Source of the DNA: Balneolaceae bacterium
GTDB lineage: Bacteria; Bacteroidota; Rhodothermia; Balneolales; Balneolaceae
NCBI GenBank assembly: GCA_007123785.1
Contig: SLGL01000436.1
Coordinates: forward strand, 1 to 6,883
DNA: 6,883 nt
Direction of reading: 5' to 3'
Position numbers and translations under genes: made by a program. A model generated the notes under the pieces. It saw only the letters and a list, made by a program, of their open reading frames with translations, did no database searches and had not been told where the DNA came from. Shown here one piece after another: positions 1 through 6,740 of the stretch; position 1 is the first letter of the stretch, and the number at the start of each line of letters is the position of its first letter.

Positions 1-1
1 C

Positions 2-1495
2 TCGAACGGATTCGGACAGGCTAATCTTGAATATAACATTCCAAATACATCTGAGACTATTTATCATATCGCCTCCATTTCCAAGCAGTTTACGGTTTAT
101 GCCATATTATTACTGGAACAAGAAGGCAAACTCTCCATTGATGATGATATTAGAGACTATATTCCCGAAGTGCCCGATTTTGGCCAAACTATCACGCTGC
201 GCCATCTTGCCAGTCACACAAGCGGCATGCGTGACCAGTGGAATCTGCTTGGTATGGCAGGATGGCGTCTGGATGATGTGATCACCAAAGAGCATATTCT
301 TAGATACACCGGCCGTCAACAGGAACTCAATTTTCTGCCAGGCGAACAATACCTCTACAGTAACACCGGCTTTACACTTCTGGGAGAGGTGGCAGCAAGG
401 GTGTCAGGTATGTCATTTAATGAGTTTACGATTAAAAATATTTTTGAGCCTCTGGGAATGGAGAATACTTTTTTTTATGATGATCACGAAAAAATTGTAC
501 CAAACCGTGCCTATTCTTACTACTCCGATCGTAACAACAGCTACAGAAAACGGGTGCTCAGCTACGCAAACACCGGAGCAACCAGCCTGTTTACCACGGT
601 TGAAGACCTGAGCCGCTGGGCAATTTTCATGAATCGGCCGGATTCTGAAAAAACACCCCTTATTGAAGCAATGAACGAAAAAGCAACGCTCAATAACGGA
701 GATACTTTCGGCGGTGCTCTTGGTCAGTTTGTAGATGAACACAAAGGGCTGAATCGCATTCAGCATGGTGGTTCAGATGCAGGGTATCGCACATTTATGG
801 GACGATTTCCCGACCATGATTTTGCCGTGATTCTCTTTAGCAATTACGCTTCGTTCAATCCGGCACGCTATGCTATGCAGATTGCCGATATTTATCTGGA
901 CGATCATATCGATTCATCAGGCCCGGAGCCTCTTTTTGATGAAAATGATTATCTGACTTTTGATCCCAAACATCTGAAACAGTTCGAAGGTCATTATGTG
1001 AATCATCATAATGCTGTAACAAGAAATTTTATCATAAGAGATGGAATTTTGCTCTATTCCACCGGAAATCTGAGTGTACCGCTGATTCCGGTTGAAAAAG
1101 AGCTGTTCCATCTGCCCGGAACTCAGGTCTCTGTTCGTTTTACCAATCATAAGGGACAGATGAGAGCGGAGGTTCAACCATCAGAGGCACCGGCTGAATT
1201 TGTCCGTGAAATGCCCGTAGATTACAGGGAAGAGGAGCTGGAAAAGTTTACAGGATACTATTTCAGTGAAGAGCTGCAAACTACCTATTCGGTTGTACTG
1301 GAAGAGGGTAAACTCATTGCCCGTCATCTCCGAACAGGTGACATCAACCTGACACCCGTTTCCGAGAATCTATTCAGGGGGGATACCTGGCATATTAACC
1401 GGATGACATTTGAAGAGGTGGATGGTTCAATAACCGGATTCAGAGCATCCAGCGGCAGGGTTTGGAATCTGTTGTTTGAAAGGATATCTGATTAA
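2..1495 (+). CDS. Serine hydrolase, class C beta-lactamase/PBP-like family (5' partial)
   Basis: This is the C-terminal 497 residues of a serine hydrolase; the frame is open from base 2, so the true start lies left of the window and the Met at base 170 is internal. All three active-site motifs of the beta-lactamase-related family (PF00144 type) are visible: SISK (nucleophile Ser and Lys, bases 74-85), YSN (bases 356-364) and HGG (bases 764-772, in the place of the usual K/H-S/T-G motif). After the catalytic domain (about the first 300 residues seen), the tail holds two similar beta-rich units, starting near LKQFEGHY and LEKFTGYY, like the small barrel domains (DUF3471-like) found behind many such hydrolases. 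Enzymes of this group include D-aminopeptidases, esterases and peptidases, and few are true antibiotic resistance enzymes; the substrate cannot be read from sequence. It is probably exported, but the signal peptide is not in the window. It converges on the TRAP operon and need not be related to it. Confidence 0.9.
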   Translation, partial: SNGFGQANLEYNIPNTSETIYHIASISKQFTVYAILLLEQEGKLSIDDDIRDYIPEVPDFGQTITLRHLASHTSGMRDQWNLLGMAGWRLDDVITKEHILRYTGRQQELNFLPGEQYLYSNTGFTLLGEVAARVSGMSFNEFTIKNIFEPLGMENTFFYDDHEKIVPNRAYSYYSDRNNSYRKRVLSYANTGATSLFTTVEDLSRWAIFMNRPDSEKTPLIEAMNEKATLNNGDTFGGALGQFVDEHKGLNRIQHGGSDAGYRTFMGRFPDHDFAVILFSNYASFNPARYAMQIADIYLDDHIDSSGPEPLFDENDYLTFDPKHLKQFEGHYVNHHNAVTRNFIIRDGILLYSTGNLSVPLIPVEKELFHLPGTQVSVRFTNHKGQMRAEVQPSEAPAEFVREMPVDYREEELEKFTGYYFSEELQTTYSVVLEEGKLIARHLRTGDINLTPVSENLFRGDTWHINRMTFEEVDGSITGFRASSGRVWNLLFERISD

Positions 1496-1504
1496 TTATG
1501 TCAC

Positions 1505-1546
1505 AAAAAAACCGGCCAAATACAGACCGGTTTCGTTCATTTTTTT
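1505..1546. terminator. Bidirectional rho-independent terminator between convergent genes
   Basis: A 7-bp stem AAACCGG (1509-1515) / CCGGTTT (1527-1533) with an 11-nt loop lies between two gene ends that face each other. On the minus strand the stem runs straight into a T tract (the A run 1505-1511 read in reverse), a good terminator for dctM, whose stop is at 1568-1570. On the plus strand a T run (1540-1546) follows after 6 nt, so it may also end the hydrolase transcript, more weakly. Confidence 0.75.
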
Positions 1547-1567
1547 GAATATTTGCAAATTAAAGGG

Positions 1568-2866
1568 CTACATCAAATCGAAAAAGCGCGGCAGTACAAG
1601 ACTTAAATCTTCCCAAAAGGTAACCAGCATCAGGGCGAAAATCATAGCAATGAAGAGCGGCATCAGCGGTTTGATCACTTTTTCGATGGTGGTTCCCGCC
1701 ACACTCACACCAACAAAAAGCAGAGTACCCACCGGCGGGGTGCAGATTCCGATACAGAGATTCATAATCATGATGATGCCGAAGTGAACCGGATCGATAC
1801 CCAGTTCTACCACAACCGGGAGGAAAATTGGGGTAAAAATGAGGACGGCAGGTGTGATATCCATGAACATACCTACACCCAGAAGCAACAGGTTGATGAT
1901 CAGCAGCAGAACGATCGGGTTGTCGCTGAGCGCCAGCATGGTCTCGCTCATGTTTTGAGGAATATGGCCATAGGACATTACCCACGACATACTGATGGAA
2001 GTGGCGATCAGAAGCATTACAATGGAAGTGGTCTGAACTGCACCCATCAGAACATCAGGCAGATCTTTAAAGGAAATTTCCCTGTAGAAAAAGGCAAGAC
2101 CGAGAGTATAAACAACTGCTATTGCAGCGGCTTCGGTTGCTGTAAAAATACCAACAACAATCCCGCCGATTACAATGACAAGCAGCAAGAGGCTGGGCAG
2201 AGCCTGGAAAAAAGTACTGACCAGTGTTTTTAAATCGGACTTCTCGCCAACAGGAAAGTTTTTTCGGGAAGCCCAGACAGCAGCTACACCCATGAGGATC
2301 AGCCCGGTGAGAATTCCGGGGATGTATCCTGCAATAAAGAGTGCTGCAATGGAGGTTCCTCCGCTGGCAAGAGAGTAAACAATCAAAATGTTAGAGGGCG
2401 GTATGATAAGACCCATGGTCGAGGAGGAGATATTGATGGCCGCCCCGAACTCTTTGGTGTAGCCCTCTTCTTCCATACGCGGGCCCAGGATACTTCCGAT
2501 AGCCGATGCTGCTGCTACAGAAGATCCTGCAATGGCCCCGAATAGCATGGCCGCAACCACGTTGATGTGTGCAAGGCCGCCAGGAAGTGAACCGATAATA
2601 CTTTTCGCAAAGTTTATGAGCCTGGTGGCTATACCCCCTTTATTCATCAACTGTCCGGCCAGAATAAAGAACGGGATGGCAAGCAGTGTAAAACTATCGA
2701 GGCTGGTGAGTACCTGCTGACCCATCGTGGCAAACGCCGTGATGGTTTCAAGGCTGAAAAGTATCGTGAGTAAACTTGCGATTCCAAGTGACCAGGCAAC
2801 CGGTACCCCGATGGCAAGCAGAATCAGAAAGCTCAGAACCAGGATCAGAATTTCTAATAGTCCCAT
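1568..2866 (-). CDS. dctM: TRAP transporter large permease subunit DctM
   Basis: This 432-residue protein is the large membrane subunit of a tripartite ATP-independent periplasmic transporter. It forms the ion-coupled translocation channel in the inner membrane and takes substrate from the DctP receptor. The length is normal for DctM, and the hydrophobic segments fill nearly the whole chain. Family motifs appear in order: GVPVAWSLG (20-28), AIPFFILAGQLM (63-74), FGAIAGSSVAAASAIG (109-124), IIPPSN (154-159), GIFTATEAAA (239-248), GMFMDITPAVLIFTPIFLP (332-350) and TPPVG (376-380). The first hydrophobic segment begins directly after the ATG at 2866, so the start fits, although there is no Shine-Dalgarno sequence. 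It lies 14 bp behind dctQ and is the last gene of the operon; a hairpin terminator follows its TAG stop. Nothing is truncated. The substrate is inferred from the neighbours, since DctM itself does not reveal it. Confidence 0.95.
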   Translation of the reverse strand: MGLLEILILVLSFLILLAIGVPVAWSLGIASLLTILFSLETITAFATMGQQVLTSLDSFTLLAIPFFILAGQLMNKGGIATRLINFAKSIIGSLPGGLAHINVVAAMLFGAIAGSSVAAASAIGSILGPRMEEEGYTKEFGAAINISSSTMGLIIPPSNILIVYSLASGGTSIAALFIAGYIPGILTGLILMGVAAVWASRKNFPVGEKSDLKTLVSTFFQALPSLLLLVIVIGGIVVGIFTATEAAAIAVVYTLGLAFFYREISFKDLPDVLMGAVQTTSIVMLLIATSISMSWVMSYGHIPQNMSETMLALSDNPIVLLLIINLLLLGVGMFMDITPAVLIFTPIFLPVVVELGIDPVHFGIIMIMNLCIGICTPPVGTLLFVGVSVAGTTIEKVIKPLMPLFIAMIFALMLVTFWEDLSLVLPRFFDLM

Positions 2867-2880
2867 AGTATGTGATTGGT

Positions 2881-3402
2881 TTAAATAGACCCCTGAAACT
2901 CATCCTGGTCAAACTGGTGATCCTCTTCAATTTGTTCAGGCTGAGATTTTAAGAGAGTAAAGATGTCAGTTATTTTGTAATAGATGATCAGCAGACCGCT
3001 GAGAGGTCCGATTGCGTAAACAAATGCCATCGGAATCTGCAGAGTCGGAGTTAATTGCAGGTATGTGTAGGTGTAATAAACCAGTGTGCCTCCGCCAATG
3101 ACAAACACACACAACACAAAAGAGATGGTAATCAGGTTAATCAGGATATTCAGTTTTCTTCTTCCCGGAGGGCTCAGCCTCGAAGGCAGCACCGTAATGG
3201 CAATATGAAGGTTTTTACCGGAATAATAGGCCGCTCCCAATAAGCTGACCCAAATAAGCAAAAAACGGGCAAGTTCGTCGGTAAAGGTGCTGGGTGCATT
3301 TAAGATATACCTTGAAAATACCTGCCAGACAACCACCACGACCAGCAGTCCCATTAAAAAAACAAGCGTACTTCTTGTTGCTGCATCTATATATTTTCGC
3401 AC
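2881..3402 (-). CDS. dctQ: TRAP transporter small permease subunit DctQ
   Basis: This 173-residue protein is the small four-helix membrane subunit that pairs with DctM and docks the DctP receptor. Predicted membrane segments lie at about residues 12-30, 45-62, 87-107 and 124-142. Family signatures are QVFSRYILN (27-35), TDELARFLLIW (41-51), the LGAAYYSGKNLHI stretch (55-67) and the LQIPMAFVYAIGP segment (121-133). The C-terminal tail is acidic and hydrophilic (DHQFDQDEFQ). The start is a GTG at 3402; an in-frame TGA two codons upstream (3406-3408) excludes an earlier start, and the next Met (residue 17) would delete part of helix 1. The gene sits 30 bp behind dctP and 14 bp ahead of dctM, so the three are almost certainly one transcript. 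The GTG start and missing Shine-Dalgarno sequence may help keep its translation in step with dctP. Confidence 0.93.
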   Translation of the reverse strand: MRKYIDAATRSTLVFLMGLLVVVVVWQVFSRYILNAPSTFTDELARFLLIWVSLLGAAYYSGKNLHIAITVLPSRLSPPGRRKLNILINLITISFVLCVFVIGGGTLVYYTYTYLQLTPTLQIPMAFVYAIGPLSGLLIIYYKITDIFTLLKSQPEQIEEDHQFDQDEFQGSI

Positions 3403-3432
3403 GATTCAGTTAGTTAGTTTAGTTGATTTCAT

Positions 3433-4440
3433 TTATTCTACTCTTCGGATTCGTTCCACCCATTCATACAGTTCTGGTTCGTTATTGCGGATGTCATCAT
3501 AGATATGCTGTACCATGTTCCGGAACGGTTCTTTGTCCGGATAGATCACTTCAACACCGGCTTCCTGGACAATTCGCAGGGATTCTTGTTCTGATTCTTG
3601 CCAAAGCTCTCTTTGAAACTCAACCGATTCATCAACAGCCCGCTGAAGCCACTCTTGCTGCTGCTCTGTTAAACTGTTCCATAGCCGCGTTCCGATCACC
3701 AAGAAATCGGGTACAGCAGTATGCTCATTCAGGATGTAGTAATTGGTAACTTCGTAGTGGCGTGAGGTGTAAAAACTGGGAGGATTGTTCTCGGCACCAT
3801 CAACAATTCCGCCCTGAAATGCTGTGTAAAGCTCGCCGTAGGCAAGTGGTGTGGCTGAACCGCCATAGGCACGGATCAGGTTCATTGCCATAACGCTGGG
3901 CTGTACCCGAATTTTCATTCCTGCCAGGTCAGCAGGTGAATTGATTGGCCGGTCAACCGAATAGAAACTGCGCATCCCTGCATCGTAATAGGCAAGCCCC
4001 CGCAACTGGTACCTCTCTCCTTCAAGCAGCAGTTCCTCACCCACTTCACCCCAAAGTGTGTTTTGAAAGTGTTCGGTATCCCTGTAAAGATAAGGAAGAC
4101 TCAATACCCGAACAGGAGGCACAATATTTTCCAGAACAGCACCTGAAATTTTGGTAATCCCGATCGTTCCGATCTGAACCAGTTCAAGCAGCTCGCGTTC
4201 ACCGCCAAGCTGGCCTGTTGGATAAATTTCAACTTTTAGTTTGCCGTCCGAGTACTCATTCACCAGCTCAGCCATGTGATCCATCGCAATGGTGACAGGA
4301 TGCGTAAGGTGCATGGCATGTGCAAGAATAATGGTTTTGGTGCCATCCTCATCGCTTTCGGATTTATTACATCCCTGAAAAAGAAAAAATGAAAACAGAA
4401 GGATCAGGGAGAAAAGTTTTAGTAATTTTGTACACTTCAT
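3433..4440 (-). CDS. dctP: TRAP transporter substrate-binding lipoprotein DctP, probably for a hexuronate
   Basis: This is the receptor of the TRAP system, a membrane-anchored lipoprotein of 335 residues. The N-terminus has a basic start, a hydrophobic core and a lipobox LFQGC with the acylated Cys at residue 24. The mature part shows the DctP fold motifs: YPTGQLGGERELLELVQ (73-89), LPYLYRDTEHF (115-125), GMKIRVQPS (174-182), whose Arg178 matches the conserved Arg that grips the substrate carboxylate, and PLAYGELYTAFQGGIVDGAE (198-217), followed by NNPPSFY. A longer frame begins at a TTG at 4455, but the ATG at 4440 gives a standard lipoprotein signal and is preferred. It is first in the dctPQM operon and divergent from uxaE. 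The GAENNPPSFY pattern resembles receptors for glucuronate/galacturonate that I know from this family, and the uxaE neighbour agrees. Substrate is inference; another sugar acid is possible. Confidence 0.93.
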   Translation of the reverse strand: MKCTKLLKLFSLILLFSFFLFQGCNKSESDEDGTKTIILAHAMHLTHPVTIAMDHMAELVNEYSDGKLKVEIYPTGQLGGERELLELVQIGTIGITKISGAVLENIVPPVRVLSLPYLYRDTEHFQNTLWGEVGEELLLEGERYQLRGLAYYDAGMRSFYSVDRPINSPADLAGMKIRVQPSVMAMNLIRAYGGSATPLAYGELYTAFQGGIVDGAENNPPSFYTSRHYEVTNYYILNEHTAVPDFLVIGTRLWNSLTEQQQEWLQRAVDESVEFQRELWQESEQESLRIVQEAGVEVIYPDKEPFRNMVQHIYDDIRNNEPELYEWVERIRRVE

Positions 4441-4494
4441 AATGTGCCGTATCAATTGAAGTTACGTGTTGTGTATGGCAGAAGTTATTCTTTC

Positions 4495-4507
4495 GATTTT
4501 GAAAATC
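4495..4507. promoter_or_regulatory. Perfect 13-bp dyad upstream of dctP
   Basis: GATTTT-G-AAAATC is a perfect inverted repeat centred about 60 bp upstream of the dctP ATG. AT-rich dyads of this size occur by chance in such gaps, so its role as a protein-binding site is only a possibility. Confidence 0.3.
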
Positions 4508-4538
4508 CGAAAAATAAGGGGAAATTTACCAAAAAAGC

Positions 4539-4552
4539 CTTAACCGGTAAAG
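4539..4552. promoter_or_regulatory. Candidate LacI-type operator between dctP and uxaE
   Basis: CTTAACCGGTAAAG is a 14-bp dyad with 6 of 7 pairs matching and a central CpG inside the 6-bp palindrome ACCGGT. An even-length dyad with a central CG is the typical form of LacI-family operators, a family that often controls sugar and uronate genes. It lies near the middle of the divergent gap, about 85 bp from the uxaE start and about 100 bp from the dctP start, so one protein bound here could act on both units. No regulator gene is in the window. Confidence 0.45.
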
Positions 4553-4635
4553 CTTAATTTAGTAAAAGATGCCCGCCTTTACAAAGTTGCAGGGCAAGTC
4601 GTTCTGTAAATCCCAAACATATAAAATAACATCAC

Positions 4636-6165
4636 ATGAATAAATCAGAGGCAGAGCTAAAGCAAAACAGCCTTTTCATCGTAAACAGCGTTCTTGATCA
4701 CATTGGCAGGGCATCCCTTTATGAGCAATCTGTTCACCGGCATGATGGTTTCATCTATCTGATGATTCGTAAAGATGCGAAAAAATATCTTGTGGTTGCC
4801 AGTGAGAATGGAATAACCGTTCCGGCAGTATTTAAAGGTGAAGTGGTATCTTTTGGAGATGGAAATGCAACAATTTGTGAACTTTCTCACGAACATGCTC
4901 AAGCCATAAGAGAGCGATTTGATTTTACCAGGGCAAAATTAATTGGAAAAGTAAATTCCTATGGTTTTGGAGATCGTTTAGGCAATGCCGGACCTGCGCA
5001 TCTGCGAGCTGTTCGGGGAACCGGGTTTATGCCCGTGCTGGCCCAGCAGTCTATCCGGGAACTTGAGCGAACCAAACGAACGGCTAAAGAAGTGATGGAT
5101 GCAGCCATATGGTCGGTATTCCAGGAGGGGTTTCATGATGGATTCGGGGCTGATGGAGACCATTTAAAAACCAAAAAAGATATTGATCTGATGGTGAAAG
5201 CCGGTTATACCATGCTGACGATCGATCCAAGCGATTACGTTGTAAACGATGCCATCTCGATGAGTGACGAAGAGGTGCAGGATTATTACAAAAAACTCCC
5301 CTGGGGGTTGCTGCAAGATCAACCCGAAGCCCTGTTGAACCGGTTTAAGAATACTTCGGTTACTCTCTCGGATGGATTTGAACTCCAGACAACACACAGA
5401 GAGATTATGACCGGTATGGTGAAATATGGCCAGGTCATCACACACACAAAATCCCTGGCTGACTATATTGAATCAGCCTATCCGGAGCATCCCGCCGAAC
5501 TGGAACTTTCTGTTGATGAAACCAGCAGGCCAACCACTCTTTTTGAACATTACCTGATTGTTTCTGAGCTACACCGCCTTGGTGTAGAATTGGTTAGCGT
5601 GGCACCTCGATTCTGCGGAGATTTTGAAAAAGGAATCGATTTCAAAGGAGATCTGGATCAATTCCGCAGTGAATACAAACAACATCTGGCCATAGCTGAA
5701 AAATTTGGGGGGTATAAACTCAGTATCCACTCAGGCAGCGATAAATTTTCGGTGTATGAGGTGATTGGTGCACTTGGGGGCGGAGTTGTACATGTAAAAA
5801 CAGCAGGTACCAGTTATCTCGAAGCACTGCGGACCATCGCAGAAGCTGATCCCGAATTTTTCCGTGAAATCCTGAAGTTTTCCCTTGGACGTTTCGAGAC
5901 CGACAAGAAAACCTATCATATTTCTGCCGGTGTTGATAAAGTTCCTGACCCGGATTCATTGGATGAAGAAGGGCTGTTGGGTTTATTGGATGATGACGAT
6001 GCACGACAGGTACTGCACGTAACATTCGGATCTGTACTTTCCGGAGATCTTCCGGAAGCGAAACATTTTAAGACCAGGCTAATGCAGGTTCTTGAAGAAA
6101 ATGAAGAACTTCATGAGAAAAACTTGTACGAGCATTTCAAAAAGCATCTTAATCCTTTCTTGTAA
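4636..6165 (+). CDS. uxaE: Tagaturonate epimerase family protein (UxaE)
   Basis: This 509-residue cytoplasmic enzyme belongs to the UxaE family, first characterised in Thermotoga as D-tagaturonate epimerase, which converts D-tagaturonate to D-fructuronate and so sends galacturonate into the glucuronate branch. I recognise the family by conserved blocks: GFGDRLG (110-116), PVLAQQSIRELERTKRT (133-149), FQEGFHDGFGADGDHLKT (162-179), SVDETSRPTT (292-301), KLSIHSGSDKFSVY (361-374), HVKTAGTSYLEALRT (386-400) and KTYHISAG (425-432). The His- and Asp/Glu-rich blocks would suit a metal-dependent sugar epimerase, but I do not assign individual ligands. Length is full for the family. The ATG at 4636 is followed by a normal soluble N-terminus and has no Shine-Dalgarno sequence, only an A-rich leader. 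It is divergent from dctPQM, which supports a shared role in uronate uptake and use. Some family members may act on related keto-sugar acids, so the exact substrate is inferred. Confidence 0.88.
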   Translation: MNKSEAELKQNSLFIVNSVLDHIGRASLYEQSVHRHDGFIYLMIRKDAKKYLVVASENGITVPAVFKGEVVSFGDGNATICELSHEHAQAIRERFDFTRAKLIGKVNSYGFGDRLGNAGPAHLRAVRGTGFMPVLAQQSIRELERTKRTAKEVMDAAIWSVFQEGFHDGFGADGDHLKTKKDIDLMVKAGYTMLTIDPSDYVVNDAISMSDEEVQDYYKKLPWGLLQDQPEALLNRFKNTSVTLSDGFELQTTHREIMTGMVKYGQVITHTKSLADYIESAYPEHPAELELSVDETSRPTTLFEHYLIVSELHRLGVELVSVAPRFCGDFEKGIDFKGDLDQFRSEYKQHLAIAEKFGGYKLSIHSGSDKFSVYEVIGALGGGVVHVKTAGTSYLEALRTIAEADPEFFREILKFSLGRFETDKKTYHISAGVDKVPDPDSLDEEGLLGLLDDDDARQVLHVTFGSVLSGDLPEAKHFKTRLMQVLEENEELHEKNLYEHFKKHLNPFL

Positions 6166-6278
6166 ACGAAATCTATAATTTGTTTTACATCTGTCCAAAA
6201 CGTTCCGTATAGAAACCTTATTCCAAGACTGAACAGATATAAATGGCATCATTTCCTTTGGCCTTGATTGGTGAAGGA

Positions 6279-6476
6279 TTAGCCCGGATATCTCACAGTA
6301 ATTTATATAAACATCACGTATGTTATTGATATATATTTGTTTGAAATCTGTCTTTGATGTTGTGTACCCGTGCGGGAAAAACCCGCAATGTTTTTCTTCA
6401 AAAAGGCGGCATAATTCTATTTTTACTACCATTGGTGACAAGGAAATCCCGACGCTTCAAGGATATTTAGCCCGGA
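6279..6476 (+). repeat. Direct repeat TTAGCCCGGA (two copies)
   Basis: TTAGCCCGGA occurs at 6279-6288 and again at 6467-6476 in the same orientation, 188 bp apart. Each copy is closely preceded by AAGGAT, and each has ATTGGTGA somewhat further upstream (6267-6274 and 6431-6438). From memory the motif resembles sequence near the ends of IS1380-like elements, but I cannot verify this. Span given covers both copies. Confidence 0.4.
6371..6395 (+). terminator. Probable rho-independent terminator downstream of uxaE
   Basis: TGCGGG (6371-6376) and CCCGCA (6382-6387) form a perfect 6-bp stem around an AAAAA loop, followed after ATG by five Ts (6391-6395). There is no T tract on the minus strand, so it acts on plus-strand transcripts. 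It lies about 205 nt behind the uxaE stop and is the first good hairpin there, so it may end the uxaE message or a separate short transcript. Confidence 0.6.
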
Positions 6477-6605
6477 GTTTATTTTAGTCATTTAAAGCGA
6501 AAATCAAGTTTAAAGTCAAACAACCAGGGTATCTTGGGGCAGACTCCTTCAGAGGCAAGAATCTGTGGCAGGTTCTGGTAGTTTTGGACAAGTTCGAGCT
6601 GTTGA

Positions 6606-6622
6606 TGATCCCGGAGGGATCA
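6606..6622. repeat. Perfect 7-bp hairpin, outermost of three
   Basis: TGATCCC (6606-6612) and GGGATCA (6616-6622) pair perfectly around a GGA loop. No T tract follows on either strand, so it is not a terminator. It is the furthest of three hairpins from the transposase remnant. Confidence 0.55.
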
Positions 6623-6633
6623 AATCCGAATAG

Positions 6634-6662
6634 CCCCGGATCACGTTACAACGGGATCGGGG
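6634..6662. repeat. Imperfect GC-rich hairpin
   Basis: CCCC (6634-6637) pairs with GGGG (6659-6662), GATC (6639-6642) with GATC (6655-6658), and CGT (6644-6646) with ACG (6651-6653), around a TACA loop, with one bulged G (6638) and one A-G mismatch (6643/6654). No T tract directly follows on either strand, which argues for a transposon or structural palindrome more than a terminator. Confidence 0.55.
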
Positions 6663-6665
6663 GGT

Positions 6666-6701
6666 AAAAAATAAAAATCAAAGAAAACCCCGAATGGGGT
6701 T
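6666..6701 (-). terminator. Hairpin with T-rich tail behind the transposase remnant
   Basis: AACCCC (6686-6691) and GGGGTT (6696-6701) form a perfect 6-bp stem with a GAAT loop. Read on the minus strand the stem is followed by a T-rich run (bases 6685 down to 6666), as in a rho-independent terminator for the remnant 40 bp upstream. Such hairpins also occur as recognition structures in IS200-like ends; both may be true. Confidence 0.55.
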
Positions 6702-6740
6702 CAATCAACTCTTTCTTTTGACGGGGCGAAAATTAAAGAT

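Larger units (their letters stand above)
4441..4635. promoter_or_regulatory. Divergent promoter region of dctPQM and uxaE
   Basis: This 195-bp AT-rich gap is the only place from which both dctPQM (minus) and uxaE (plus) can be transcribed. The 20 bases before the uxaE ATG are A-rich with no Shine-Dalgarno sequence, as is usual in Bacteroidota. The same is true before dctP. A TATGTTTG on the minus strand (plus-strand bases 4614-4621) matches the Bacteroidota -7 consensus TAnnTTTG, but I find no TTG at the right distance upstream and it would leave a leader of about 170 nt, so I do not assign it firmly. Two dyads, listed separately, lie in the middle. Confidence 0.7.
6166..6605. other. Non-coding stretch downstream of uxaE, possibly degraded mobile DNA
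   Basis: No gene can be supported here. Open frames exist but lack starts or resemblance to known proteins: a minus-strand frame of 120 codons (6079-6441) overlaps the 3' end of uxaE, and paired frames on both strands run through 6488-6665 and about 6488-6620 without a credible start. The stretch holds a terminator-like hairpin (6371-6395) and two copies of TTAGCCCGGA (6279-6288 and 6467-6476). Confidence 0.5.

Noticed and set aside
170..172. ATG as the start of the serine hydrolase
   Set aside because: The frame is open to the left edge and the upstream residues include the catalytic SISK motif, so this Met is internal.
1560..1985. 141-codon open frame on the minus strand inside dctM
   Set aside because: Its His/Cys/Arg-rich translation is a frame-shifted shadow of dctM, which has clear family motifs in its own frame.
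3403..3432. Short TTAG-type tandem pattern between dctP and dctQ
   Set aside because: Three irregular units in a 30-bp spacer are too few to call a repeat array.
4614..4621. TATGTTTG on the minus strand as the dctP -7 promoter element
   Set aside because: It matches TAnnTTTG, but no TTG lies 17-23 bp upstream and the leader would be about 170 nt; not strong enough to annotate.
6189..6238. Inverted repeat ATCTGT / ACAGAT just behind uxaE as a terminator
   Set aside because: Only 6 bp of stem with a 38-nt loop and no T tract.
6079..6441. 120-codon open frame on the minus strand overlapping the 3' end of uxaE
   Set aside because: It overlaps a well supported gene, includes the plus-strand terminator hairpin, and its translation has no recognisable domain or coding-like composition.
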